From NCBI GenBank assembly GCA_015068345.1, contig SVKS01000014.1, forward strand, positions 1 to 32,848: a stretch of 32,848 nucleotides of DNA. The letters are read 5' to 3'. The notes beneath the pieces are model-generated. The model saw nothing but the letters and a program-made list of their open reading frames with translations. It had not been told where the DNA came from and searched no databases. The stretch comes from Oscillospiraceae bacterium. GTDB lineage: Bacteria > Bacillota > Clostridia > Oscillospirales > QAMX01. A program made the translations under genes and the position numbers. Positions 1-7,649 of the stretch are shown here, in pieces (positions within the stretch are counted from its first letter, which is position 1; each line of letters starts with the position of its first letter).

Positions 1-979
1 CCGCGGGAAGGATGGCCCGGAGGGCCACCTGACCGTAAGGGATGCCCATATACTCCGCCATCAGGAAGGCCGCCGCCCCCATGATGGGGGGCATGATCTG
101 CCCGCCGGTGGAGGCAGAAGCTTCGGCGGCGGCGGCAAATTCCGGGGAGTAGCCGGTCTTTTTCATCAGGGGGATGGTGACCGAACCGGAGCCAACCGTG
201 TTGGCAACCGAAGAACCGGATACCATGCCCTCCATGGCGCTGGCCACCACCGCAACCTTGGCGGGACCGCCCGAGAAGCGGCCAACCACCACGTTGGCGG
301 CGTCGATGAAGAAGTCGGCAATGCCGGTGCGTTCCAAAAAGGCACCGAAAATGATGAAGATGACGATGAATTTGGAGCAGGTGTTGATGGGCGCCGAGAA
401 GATGCCCTCCTTGGAATAGAAGAGGGAACGGACAGTGTAATTGAGTCGGCCCATAAAGGTGGGGTTGGAAAGGCCAACCGTCAGGGCGTAGACCACAAAG
501 GCACCTGCCACGATCAGAATGGGAAGACCCACGCTCCGGCGGCAAACCTCCGCCAGGGTGGCAATGGCCACGATGCCGATGAGAATCTGCCAGGTTTCAA
601 ATTTAGCCCCCTGCTTGATGATGTCGAAGGCGAAAACGGTATAATAGAGGTAGCTTGCGGTGGAAAGCACCATCAAGACCACGTCGTACCAAGGAATATG
701 ATTGACCTTTTGCACACCCTTTTTGGCCGGGAAGATCAGGTAACCCAAAAAGACGATGCAGGCCACAAAGCTTGTAAGCCGAATCTCCTCCAGCCAGGTG
801 GCAAAGAGGGTAACGTAGATACAGAAAAGCGAGAAGAGAGCCAGGGTGCATTGCACCAGGATCTTGGGAACGCCTTCCCAGACACGGGTATTCGATTCCC
901 GGTCGTATTTTTTCATGACGTCTTCCACGCTCTGGGGAACGGCGTCAGCGGGGGTGGTTTTTTTCTTGAAGAGAGCCAC
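1..979 (-). CDS. TRAP transporter fused permease (4TM/12TM type), partial
   Basis: This is the N-terminal 326 codons of a membrane permease; the gene runs off the left window edge. The product is expected to be the fused DctQM-like permease of a TRAP transporter, which imports an organic acid using an ion gradient with the receptor encoded just upstream. Reading starts at a GTG (979), preceded by AAGGAGG at about 986-992; no ATG fits better. The protein opens with a short charged stretch (VALFKKKTTPADAV), then alternates hydrophobic segments, and includes the conserved glycine/serine-rich part of the large subunit (GMVSGSSVANTVGSGSVTIP, then ASTGGQIMPPIMGAAAF). That pattern is typical of TAXI-associated fused permeases. 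The substrate cannot be read from sequence. A hairpin lies between receptor and permease genes, so permease expression may be lower than that of the receptor. Confidence 0.9.
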   Translation of the reverse strand, partial: MALFKKKTTPADAVPQSVEDVMKKYDRESNTRVWEGVPKILVQCTLALFSLFCIYVTLFATWLEEIRLTSFVACIVFLGYLIFPAKKGVQKVNHIPWYDVVLMVLSTASYLYYTVFAFDIIKQGAKFETWQILIGIVAIATLAEVCRRSVGLPILIVAGAFVVYALTVGLSNPTFMGRLNYTVRSLFYSKEGIFSAPINTCSKFIVIFIIFGAFLERTGIADFFIDAANVVVGRFSGGPAKVAVVASAMEGMVSGSSVANTVGSGSVTIPLMKKTGYSPEFAAAAEASASTGGQIMPPIMGAAAFLMAEYMGIPYGQVALRAILPA

Positions 980-1022
980 GGATAAACCTCCTTGATTGGG
1001 ATTTCCAATTCGGCATGAACCG

Positions 1023-1056
1023 AAAAACGGGAGGACTGTTTGCCACAGTCCTCCCG
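1023..1056 (-). terminator. Intercistronic hairpin between TAXI receptor and permease
   Basis: A perfect 12-bp stem (1028-1039 with 1045-1056) and 5-nt loop, followed on the minus strand by five U. It lies 16 nt after the receptor stop and ahead of the permease RBS. Read as a partial terminator or 3'-end stabiliser that lets the receptor be made in excess of the permease. The short U-tract suggests incomplete termination. Confidence 0.75.
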
Positions 1057-1071
1057 GATCAGGCGGGGAAA

Positions 1072-2031
1072 TTACTTGGATTCTACGGTAACGCCCTTTT
1101 CAGCGTAGTACTTGGCAGCACCGGCGTGGAAGGGAGCGGTCATACCGGAGGTGGCGTTTTCGATGGAAAGCTCAGCGCCCTTGCCATGCTCGGCCTTGAT
1201 GGCGTCGATGTTGTCGAAGATGGCGGCGGTGAGGTTGTAAACGTCTTCTTCCGAAGCGTCGGCAGAGACGATCATGGTAGCCTTCACGGTGAGGGTCATG
1301 ACGTCAGCATCCTGGCCGGGGTAGGTGCCGGCGGGGATGGCCAGAGCGGTGTAGTAGGGGCAGGAATCCATGCAGGTTTTGGCGATGTCGCCGTCGATGG
1401 GTACCAGATAAGCGTCAGCGCTGGTCATGAGCTGGGTGATGGCGGGGGTGGGGGCGCCGGCTACGATGAAGGCGGCGTCGATTTTGCCGTCGATGAGGGC
1501 TTCGGTGCTGTCAGCGAAGGACTGGTACTGGGCGTCGATGTCCTCTTCGGTCAGACCGGCGGCACCAAGCACGTCAATGGCGTTGAAGTAAACACCCGAA
1601 CCCGGAGCACCGATGGAAACGGCCTTTCCGGCCAGGTCTGCTACCGATTGGATGGCGGGATCCATGGTGATGAGCTGTACGGCTTCGGCGTAGAGACCGC
1701 CAACAACACGGAAGGAATCTACGGCGCCGTCTTCGGCGAAGGAGCTGGTGCCAGCCCAGGCGTAAGCCATAACGTCGGACTGTACGGTGGCCAGCTGATA
1801 GTCGCCGGCGTCGATGCCCTGGATGTTGGCCTTGGAGCCGTCGGTGGAGACCACGGTGGTCTGGATGCCGGCTTCGTTGGTGATGTACTGACCGAGAACG
1901 CCGCCGAAGGCGTAGTAGGTACCGCTGGAACCGCCGGTGCCCATGGTCATGCTGGTGGAGCCGCTGCAGGCGGCGAAGAGCATCATAATGGCCATTGCAA
2001 GGGCCAGGATGCCAAGAACTCTCTTTTTCAT
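1072..2031 (-). CDS. TAXI family TRAP transporter solute-binding lipoprotein
   Basis: The 319-residue extracytoplasmic receptor of the TRAP transporter. The N-terminus is a lipoprotein signal (MKKRVLGILALAMAIMMLF, then AAC), with Cys22 as the predicted lipidation site, so the mature protein is membrane-anchored. The mature part begins with TMGTGGSSGTYYAFGG, the hallmark start of TAXI-type receptors, followed by VSTDGSKANIQGIDAGDYQLATVQSD and later SIGAPGSGVYFNAIDVL, both characteristic of the family. Length matches the family. A GGAGG sits 9 nt before the ATG. The fused permease follows on the same strand, so the two form one transport operon. Known TAXI systems take up glutamate or other carboxylates; the ligand here is not known. 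Confidence 0.95.
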   Translation of the reverse strand: MKKRVLGILALAMAIMMLFAACSGSTSMTMGTGGSSGTYYAFGGVLGQYITNEAGIQTTVVSTDGSKANIQGIDAGDYQLATVQSDVMAYAWAGTSSFAEDGAVDSFRVVGGLYAEAVQLITMDPAIQSVADLAGKAVSIGAPGSGVYFNAIDVLGAAGLTEEDIDAQYQSFADSTEALIDGKIDAAFIVAGAPTPAITQLMTSADAYLVPIDGDIAKTCMDSCPYYTALAIPAGTYPGQDADVMTLTVKATMIVSADASEEDVYNLTAAIFDNIDAIKAEHGKGAELSIENATSGMTAPFHAGAAKYYAEKGVTVESK

Positions 2032-2093
2032 TGGGGAACCTCCAAAAAATGTTGTGCCAACCCGAAATGGGTGGATTTTAGTTTATGGGCATT

Positions 2094-2121
2094 ATTATAC
2101 ACGGTTTTCAAAAAAATGCAA
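2094..2121 (-). promoter_or_regulatory. Predicted promoter of the TRAP operon
   Basis: The minus strand reads TATAAT at 2099-2094, with TTGCAT 16 bp upstream at 2121-2116. It lies about 60 bp before the receptor start codon, with nothing else between. The -10 is perfect and the -35 weak. Confidence 0.55.
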
Positions 2122-2308
2122 TACCCAAAATGAAAAATTTTACAAGAAATTTTCGGAGGTCTGCAAAATATGAGGCTACAAACCGGAATAAACCCGCCGG
2201 TATGCAGGATTTTTGGGAGAACATGGCGGGAATCCTGCAAAATTGCATGATTATGCAGAGCAGTATGCAAGCGGAAAGTAGGGAATCATTCTGTGGCACA
2301 CGGTACGG

Positions 2309-2400
2309 CATCATGACCGGGTTTTGCGTGAGGGGAATTTTCGGGCCGGTGGGGCCCGAAAAAATGGTCATATGCGATCGGCTGTCGGAGCAGAGCGATC
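2309..2400. repeat. Family A multi-hairpin repeat, copy 1
   Basis: Contains the family A core: outer TCATGACC...GGTCATATG arms, the inner perfect stem TTTTCGGGCC/GGCCCGAAAA, and a trailing GATCG...CGATC hairpin (2376-2400). In this copy the trailing stem carries GCTG/CAG where others have GCCG/CGGC, a compensated change. A family B hairpin (2403-2445) follows directly. Confidence 0.8.
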
Positions 2401-2402
2401 AT

Positions 2403-2908
2403 GTAGGGGCCGTACTAAGGGCCGAAAGGCCCGCATGTCGGCCCGCCCCCATGCCGCCTGCGGCACGGGGATGATTTGTGCAGACTCGTACAAACCCTCT
2501 CAGTCTGCCCGAAGGGCAGACAGCTCTCCCAAAGGGAGAGCCAAGATCTACCCCTCAGTCGGCTTTGCCGACAGCTCCCCTGACTTCATCCGCCAAAGGC
2601 GGATGCGTGGAGCCAAGGGATGGCCGGTGCATGATTGCCCGCAAGGCGATTGACCATGTGGGGGGTGACAATCCCTCCGTCATTTGCTTCGCAAATGCCA
2701 CCTCCCGTGATCGATTCCCTTCGGGAAGCGATCAATACACGAAGGGAGGCTTTGGCGGGTGCGCCGCAGGGGGGTATCGTAGGGACGATTCACGAATCGG
2801 CCCCTATGGTGCGAAAACCCTGTCGTATCACCGTAGGGGACGGGTTTCCCGTCCCGTAAACCGACCATTTGTACAAACCTCCCGGGCCGATGTGGGCATC
2901 GGACCCTA
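2403..2908. repeat. Repeat mosaic, families B, C and D (no gene)
   Basis: Intergenic stretch made of hairpin repeats. Family B at 2403-2445 (GTAGGGGCCGTACTAAG start, GGCCGAAAGGCC inner stem), 2779-2808, 2833-2855 and about 2883-2908. Family C at 2488-2548 (CTCTCAGTC, then two hairpins, then GAGAGCCAAG) and a shortened C-like hairpin at 2549-2585. A CATCCGCC/GGCGGATG hairpin at about 2588-2608. One 90-bp family D copy at 2666-2755. Open frames through here read across the repeats and show no protein-like signal. Confidence 0.75.
2666..2755. repeat. Family D repeat, copy 1 (90 bp)
   Basis: Identical by eye to 26574-26663 and 28593-28682. Contains CATTTGC/GCAAATG and GATCGATTCCC/GGGAAGCGATC stems. 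The ends CCCTCC...GGGAGG can pair with each other. Confidence 0.85.
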
Positions 2909-3054
2909 CTGACAAGGGAGAGCCAAGATCCGCCCTTACGATGGGAATCGTTTTCCTTTATACAAGGGAGGCTTTGGGGGTGTATCTGTTCCGGTTGGGA
3001 GTTTTACACGATAAATGGACGCCTTTTGCCGGGAATTTTTACATGGTGAGGGGC

Positions 3055-3083
3055 TTTTCTTGGGGATCGAATCGTGGTACAAT
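3055..3083 (+). promoter_or_regulatory. Predicted extended -10 promoter for the MATE gene
   Basis: TGGTACAAT (TG at 3075-3076, -10 at 3078-3083) lies 31 bp before the chosen start. The -35 region is poor (TTTTCT at 3055-3060, 17-bp spacing), as expected for an extended -10 promoter. Confidence 0.5.
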
Positions 3084-3114
3084 AATAGGAAAAAAGAGAA
3101 TGAGGAAGTTAAAA

Positions 3115-4476
3115 ATGAAACGATCGGTTGACCTGACCCAGGGCAGCCCCATGCGGCTGATCCTCTTATACACCCTGCCCATCATGCTGGGCAACATTGT
3201 CCAGACCCTTTATAATACCGCCGACACCGCCATCGTGGGACGCTTTGCGGGACTCCAAAAGCTGGCCGCCGTGGGTACCACCGGCAGCTTGTCCTTCTTT
3301 ATCTTCGGCTTCCTCTACGGCCTCACCGGGGGCTTTTCCATTCTGGTGGCTCAGCGCAAGGGTGCAAAGGACGAGGAGGGCCTCAAAAAGGCCGTAGCCC
3401 ATGCCATTGTGCTCACCGCCATCCTGGTGGCCGCCGTCACCGCCATTGCGGTGCCCCTGACCAAGCCTATCCTTTCCATGATCAACACCCCCGCCGACAT
3501 TCTGGACGATGCCACAAGCTACCTGGCCATCATCTTTGCCGGTACCGCCTTCTCCGCCACCTACAACCTGATGGCCTCCATCCTGCGCTCCATCGGCGAC
3601 AGCAAGACCCCCCTTTACTTCCTGATCCTTTCCAGCGTTTTGAATGTGATTCTTGACGTGGTCTTCATCGTGCCCCTGAAAATGGACGTGGCAGGTGCCG
3701 CCCTGGCCACCATCATTTCCCAGGGAATCTCGGGGGTACTCTGCATCTTCTACGCCGCCAAGCGCTTCCCGGAAATTCACCTGAAGCGGCATCACTTCAA
3801 GCTGGAACGCTATTACTTTAACGAAATGTTCCGTCTGGGCCTGCCCATGGCCCTCCAATCCAGCATCACCGCCGCCGGGATGATCATCCTGCAGGCCGCC
3901 CTGAACGGCTTCGGCGCCAACACCATCGCCGGCTACACCGCCGCAGGCAAGGTGGAAAACATCGTCGCCATGCCGGGCTTCGCTCTCTCCACCACCATGG
4001 CCAACTTCGCCGGTCAGAACACCGGTGCCGGCCGTCTCGACCGGGTGCGCAAGGGGGTCAACTGCGGTCTGATCCTGATTCTGATCTGGTCCACCTTCTC
4101 CTCCCTCTTCTGTGTCTTCGCCGGAAGCCCCATCATGAGCTTCTTTGTCACCGGGGATGCGGTGGCGGTGGCCGAATCGCTGGAGGCCGGTCAGATCTTC
4201 CTGAACATTCTGGCCTGGTTCTTCCTGCCCTTCAATGCTCTGTTTGTCTACCGCAGTACCCTCCAGGGCATCGGTAAGTCCATCTACACCCTGGTGGGTG
4301 GCACCATCGAAATGGTCATGCGTGTGGCGGTTTCCTTCCTGCTGCCCGGTCTCATCGGCTTCGCCGGGGTTTGTTTCGCCGGTCCTGCCGCCTGGGTGGG
4401 GGCTGACATCGTGCTGATCATTGCCTATTATTACGAAATGAAGAAGGCAAAGGCACAGTTGGCAATGAACAATTGA
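3115..4476 (+). CDS. MATE family efflux transporter
   Basis: A 453-residue multidrug/toxin extrusion-type exporter of the inner membrane, a cation-coupled antiporter in characterised relatives. Evidence: the family start MKRSVDLTQGSPMRLILLY, LPIMLGNIVQTLYNTADTAI near residue 20, the repeated half (LGLPMALQSSITAAGMIILQ), and about 12 hydrophobic segments over a normal MATE length. The reading frame is open far upstream (to 2869), but that part is translated repeat DNA. I place the start at ATG 3115 because GAGGAAG lies 6 nt before it and the family N-terminus begins there. It stands alone as a transcription unit, convergent with the 2-epimerase gene. The exported compound is unknown. Confidence 0.92.
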   Translation: MKRSVDLTQGSPMRLILLYTLPIMLGNIVQTLYNTADTAIVGRFAGLQKLAAVGTTGSLSFFIFGFLYGLTGGFSILVAQRKGAKDEEGLKKAVAHAIVLTAILVAAVTAIAVPLTKPILSMINTPADILDDATSYLAIIFAGTAFSATYNLMASILRSIGDSKTPLYFLILSSVLNVILDVVFIVPLKMDVAGAALATIISQGISGVLCIFYAAKRFPEIHLKRHHFKLERYYFNEMFRLGLPMALQSSITAAGMIILQAALNGFGANTIAGYTAAGKVENIVAMPGFALSTTMANFAGQNTGAGRLDRVRKGVNCGLILILIWSTFSSLFCVFAGSPIMSFFVTGDAVAVAESLEAGQIFLNILAWFFLPFNALFVYRSTLQGIGKSIYTLVGGTIEMVMRVAVSFLLPGLIGFAGVCFAGPAAWVGADIVLIIAYYYEMKKAKAQLAMNN

Positions 4477-4488
4477 CAGTTGAAAAAT

Positions 4489-4532
4489 AAAATATTGGTG
4501 CGCACCGCAAAAGCGGCGCGCACCAATATTTT
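4489..4532. terminator. Bidirectional terminator between MATE and wecB genes
   Basis: A perfect 15-bp stem (4489-4503 with 4518-4532) with AAAA at one foot and TTTT at the other, plus a small inner CCGC/GCGG stem. It lies between the two convergent stop codons and can end transcripts from both sides. Its GGTGCGCACCG core recurs at 5774 and 10032. Confidence 0.85.
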
Positions 4533-4557
4533 ATATATTATATTACATTTTACATTG

Positions 4558-5655
4558 TCAACTTTCCATTTCCAATGCGTCTGCGATGCGTTTGGAGGCC
4601 AGACCATCCCCATAGGGGTTGCTGGCCTTGGACATGGCGTCGTAGGCGGCTTTGTCCGAAAGGAGGGTGGAGAACCACTTGTAGATTTCCGTCTCGTCGG
4701 TGCCCACCAGCCGCAGGGTGCCGGCGGCCACCCCTTCGGGGCGCTCGGTGGTGTCCCGCATGACCAGAACCGGCTTGCCCAGGGAGGGGGCTTCCTCCTG
4801 AATGCCGCCGGAATCGGTGAGCACCAGGTAGCTTCGGGCAAGGAAGTTGTGGAAATCCAAAACCTCCAGGGGTTCGATGATGTGGACCCGGGGGGAATCC
4901 CCCAGCTCCTCCTGGGCGGCTTCCCGCACCAGGGGGTTCATGTGGATGGGGTAGATGACCTTCACGTCCTCATGCTCGTCCAGAATCCGGCGGATGGCCC
5001 GGAACATGTGGTGCATGGGTTCCCCCAGATTCTCCCGGCGGTGGGCGGTCAGGATGACCAGCCGGGAGCCTGCGGCCCATTCCAGTTCGGGATGGGTGTA
5101 ATCCTCCCGGACGGTGGTTTTGAGGGCGTCGATGGCGGTGTTGCCGGTGACCAGGATGCTTGCCGGGTCGCGGCCTTCCCGCAGAAGGTTTTCCTTTGCC
5201 ATTTCGGTGGGGGCAAAGTTGTATTTGGCCAGAATGCTCACCGCCTGCCGGTTGAATTCCTCCGGGTAGGGGCTTTGCAGGTTCCAGGTGCGAAGCCCCG
5301 CCTCCACATGGCCCACCGAGATCTGCTTATAAAAGCAGGCCAGGGCGGTGGCGAAGGTGGTGGAGGTATCCCCGTGGACCAGCACCACGTCGGGGCTGGT
5401 TTCGGTGAGCACCGGTTCGATTTTTTGCAGGATGGCGGTGGTGATGTCGGTGAGGGTTTGCTTGGCCTTCATAATATCCAGGTCGTAGTCGGGGGTGACA
5501 CCGAAGGCGGTGAGCACCTGCCGCAGCATTTCCCGATGCTGACCGGTGACGCAAACCAGGGTGCGAAGCCCCGGACGGGATTTCAATTCGTTGACCAGGG
5601 GGCACATTTTGATGGCCTCCGGACGGGTGCCGAAGACCAGCATGACGGTTTTCAT
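4558..5655 (-). CDS. wecB: UDP-N-acetylglucosamine 2-epimerase (non-hydrolysing)
   Basis: A 365-residue cytoplasmic enzyme that interconverts UDP-GlcNAc and UDP-ManNAc, supplying ManNAc units for cell-wall teichoic acid or surface polysaccharide. Family motifs in order: FGTRPEAIKMCPLV at residue 8, TGQHREMLRQVL, VLVHGDTSTTFATALACFY, VGHVEAGLRTWN, LTAHRRENLGEP, and the nucleotide-binding LTDSGGIQEEAPSLGKPVL. Length is normal and all blocks are intact. GGAGG precedes the ATG by 8 nt. It is monocistronic, with no polysaccharide genes next to it in this window. Its promoter is almost identical to that of the esterase gene at 22-23 kb. The symbol could equally be mnaA. Confidence 0.95.
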   Translation of the reverse strand: MKTVMLVFGTRPEAIKMCPLVNELKSRPGLRTLVCVTGQHREMLRQVLTAFGVTPDYDLDIMKAKQTLTDITTAILQKIEPVLTETSPDVVLVHGDTSTTFATALACFYKQISVGHVEAGLRTWNLQSPYPEEFNRQAVSILAKYNFAPTEMAKENLLREGRDPASILVTGNTAIDALKTTVREDYTHPELEWAAGSRLVILTAHRRENLGEPMHHMFRAIRRILDEHEDVKVIYPIHMNPLVREAAQEELGDSPRVHIIEPLEVLDFHNFLARSYLVLTDSGGIQEEAPSLGKPVLVMRDTTERPEGVAAGTLRLVGTDETEIYKWFSTLLSDKAAYDAMSKASNPYGDGLASKRIADALEMES

Positions 5656-5684
5656 AACGGAACCTCCATGATGTGATTGGGGGT

Positions 5685-5713
5685 ATTATATCACAAGAAT
5701 GGACAATTGACAA
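5685..5713 (-). promoter_or_regulatory. wecB promoter (TTGTCA-17-TATAAT)
   Basis: The minus strand reads TTGTCA (5713-5708), a 17-bp spacer, then TATAAT (5690-5685), 30 bp before the ATG. The -35 lies in the AT-rich ATTGACAA-type tract. The element differs by only about three bases from the esterase promoter at 23271-23299. Confidence 0.8.
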
Positions 5714-5806
5714 CCGATGCTTCGCAATCGACAATGAATAATTGACAATGGACAATGGAAAATGGGCAATTTTGGTGCGCACCGCGAAAAAGGCGCGTAT
5801 TTTTTG
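5699..5806 (+). repeat. AT-rich heptad tract plus orphan terminator-like hairpin
   Basis: 5699-5775 is a run of degenerate ATTGACAAT/GGACAATGG words. It leads into GGTGCGCACCGCG-AAAA-AGGCGCG (5774-5797) with a six-T run at 5800-5805. The same tract-plus-hairpin module follows the aldolase gene (9993-10063), and a related one follows the MATE gene. Here no plus-strand gene ends upstream, so the terminator has nothing to terminate. Confidence 0.65.
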
Positions 5807-5828
5807 TGTGTGGGGATGGATTTGCAAA

Positions 5829-6130
5829 ATCGTACAAACCCTCTCAGTCTGCCCGAAGGGCAGACAGCATTTGTCCTCTGCGGGGACGCCCCCTGACATT
5901 GCTTACGCAATGCCATCCCCCAAAGGGAGAGCCAAGGGAAATCCGGTTGCGCATCGTAGGGGCCGGGTCTACCGGCCCGAAAACTCGCCGCAGGTGCGGC
6001 GGACAGTCGAGGACGCCTGTCCCTACGACTCCCCCCGGGTCTTCGACCCACCCCCCTCGGGGAGGGGGGCTTTGCGGAACCTCTGCATACTCCGTAACTT
6101 TCCACTTTCCATTTTCAACTTTCAACTTGA
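5829..6130. repeat. Repeat mosaic upstream of the sugar operon
   Basis: No gene seen. A 105-bp family C long form at 5832-5936 has one mismatch to 12270-12374. Family B hairpins start at about 5956 (GTAGGGGCCGGGTCTACC), with a CCTGTCCCTACG end near 6030. A GC-rich stretch follows, then an AT-rich tract in reverse orientation (about 6094-6130) placed just ahead of the operon promoter. Confidence 0.65.
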
Positions 6131-6172
6131 CTCCGTCCCGGGACGGGGGTTGTGTATCTTGTATATTTTTTG

Positions 6173-6201
6173 TTGTCAAGCGGGAAAGAACATGGTATAA
6201 T
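6173..6201 (+). promoter_or_regulatory. Promoter of the isomerase-kinase-aldolase operon
   Basis: TTGTCA (6173-6178), 17-bp spacer, TATAAT (6196-6201), with an extended -10 TGG just before it. The 45-nt leader contains AAGGAGGA at 6231-6238 ahead of the ATG. No operator palindrome is obvious. Confidence 0.85.
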
Positions 6202-6245
6202 GGCACCATGAGACAAAAATCAATTCCAATAAGGAGGAAACAAAT

Positions 6246-7649
6246 ATGGAAAAGCAAACCTTTGCATTGTTTTTTGGCAACCGGGGCTTCATGCCCGCCG
6301 AGCTCATCGAGGGTGCCCGGGAGGATATGGTCAAGGCGGTCACCGATGCCGGCTATGATTACCTGATTATGGACAAGGACGCCACCCGCTACGGTGCGGT
6401 GGAAACCCGGGACGAGGGCCGTATCTACGCCGAATGGCTGAAATCCCACAAGGGGGAATACGACGGGGTCATCCTGTGCATGCCCATCTTCGTGGATGAA
6501 AACGGTGCCATCGCCGCCCTGCAGGATGCGGGAGTACCCATCCTGATGCAGGCCTACCCCGACACCATCGGTAAAATGGACTTCCGCTACCGCCGGGATG
6601 CTTTCTGCGGCAAGTTCTCGGTGACCGACGTGTTCACCCAGTACAAGGTGCCCTTCACCGTACTGCCCCCCCACGTGGTGGATCCCCTGACCCCCGCCTT
6701 CCGGGAAAATCTGGATGAATTCGCCGCCATCTGCCGGGTGGTCAAGGGCATGAAGCGCTTCACCATCGGCTGCATCGGCGCCCGTACCACCGCCTTCAAA
6801 ACGGTGCGTTTCGACGAAATTACCATGCAGCGCTATGGTATCAACGTGGAATCCTTCGACCTTTCGGAGCTCTTTGAGTTTGTCAGAGCCAAGGCCGACG
6901 ACGATGCCGCCGTCCTGGCCAAAAAGGCCAAGCTGGAAGCCTACACCGACTTCTCCGGCGTTCCCGAGGACAAGAAGATCATGCTTGCCAAGATCAGCGT
7001 GGTCATCGACGAATACATCGAAACCTATCACCTGGATGCCATCGCCCTTCGCTGCTGGAACGAAATGGAAACCTACCTCAGAGTCTGCCCCTGCGTGCTG
7101 CTTTCCGAACTCAATGACCGGGGTATCGTGGCCTCCTGCGAAATCGACATGTGCTCCGCCATCACCATGCGGGCCCTGTCCCTGGCTTCCGGCGCCCCCG
7201 CCGCCTGTCTCGACTGGAACAACAACTACGGGGACGACCCCAACAAGGTCATCCTCTTCCACTGCGGCTCCACCGCCCAGGGCCTCATGGCCGAAACCGG
7301 CAAGGTCACCAGCCACAAGATGTTTGACAAGGGTGACCCGGGAAGCGGCTGGGGCACCAACGAGGGCCGTATCGGCGCCTTCCCCATGACCTACTCCAAC
7401 TGCATGACCCTGGACGGCAAGATCATCATCTACGCCTCCGAAGGGGAAATGACCGCCGACGAAATCGAAGAGGGCTTCTTCGGCTGCGGCGGTGTTGCCG
7501 AGATCGATAACCTCCAGAAAAAGCTGATCAAGCTGGCCCGGGGCGGCTTCAAGCACCACACCACCATCACCAAGGGCAAGTGGAAGTCGGTTCTGGAAGA
7601 AGCCTTCGTGACCTATCTGGGCTACGAACTGGTGAATATTGATGAATAA
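6246..7649 (+). CDS. L-fucose/L-arabinose isomerase family protein
   Basis: A 467-residue protein with the fold of L-fucose and L-arabinose isomerases, which convert an aldose to a ketose using Mn2+. Evidence: N-terminal FFGNRGFMPAELI, GVILCMPIFVDENGAI, and KRFTIGCIGARTTAFKTVRF. The C-terminal half carries candidate metal ligands in WNEMETYLRVCPC, ASCEIDMCSAITM and ILFHCGSTAQ. It is shorter than classical FucI (about 590), so it belongs to the shorter fucose-isomerase-like group. It is the first gene of a three-gene operon, its end overlapping the kinase gene by 8 nt. Context implies the first step of a pentose or deoxyhexose route ending in aldol cleavage; the substrate is not determined. 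Confidence 0.85.
   Translation: MEKQTFALFFGNRGFMPAELIEGAREDMVKAVTDAGYDYLIMDKDATRYGAVETRDEGRIYAEWLKSHKGEYDGVILCMPIFVDENGAIAALQDAGVPILMQAYPDTIGKMDFRYRRDAFCGKFSVTDVFTQYKVPFTVLPPHVVDPLTPAFRENLDEFAAICRVVKGMKRFTIGCIGARTTAFKTVRFDEITMQRYGINVESFDLSELFEFVRAKADDDAAVLAKKAKLEAYTDFSGVPEDKKIMLAKISVVIDEYIETYHLDAIALRCWNEMETYLRVCPCVLLSELNDRGIVASCEIDMCSAITMRALSLASGAPAACLDWNNNYGDDPNKVILFHCGSTAQGLMAETGKVTSHKMFDKGDPGSGWGTNEGRIGAFPMTYSNCMTLDGKIIIYASEGEMTADEIEEGFFGCGGVAEIDNLQKKLIKLARGGFKHHTTITKGKWKSVLEEAFVTYLGYELVNIDE

Noticed and set aside
1015-2133. Long glycine-rich open frame on the plus strand over the TAXI receptor gene
   Set aside because: Low-complexity translation opposite a clearly recognisable gene with signal peptide and RBS; no RBS of its own.
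2869-3114. N-terminal extension of the MATE reading frame
   Set aside because: The extension translates family B repeat DNA and the promoter; the family N-terminus and RBS place the start at 3115.
5844-7559. 571-codon minus-strand frame over the isomerase gene
   Set aside because: Opposite-strand shadow; it continues through repeat DNA, which no real gene would encode.
7639-7641. TTG as start of the FGGY kinase
   Set aside because: ATG 7642 directly follows in frame at a better distance from GGTGA; kept only as an alternative.
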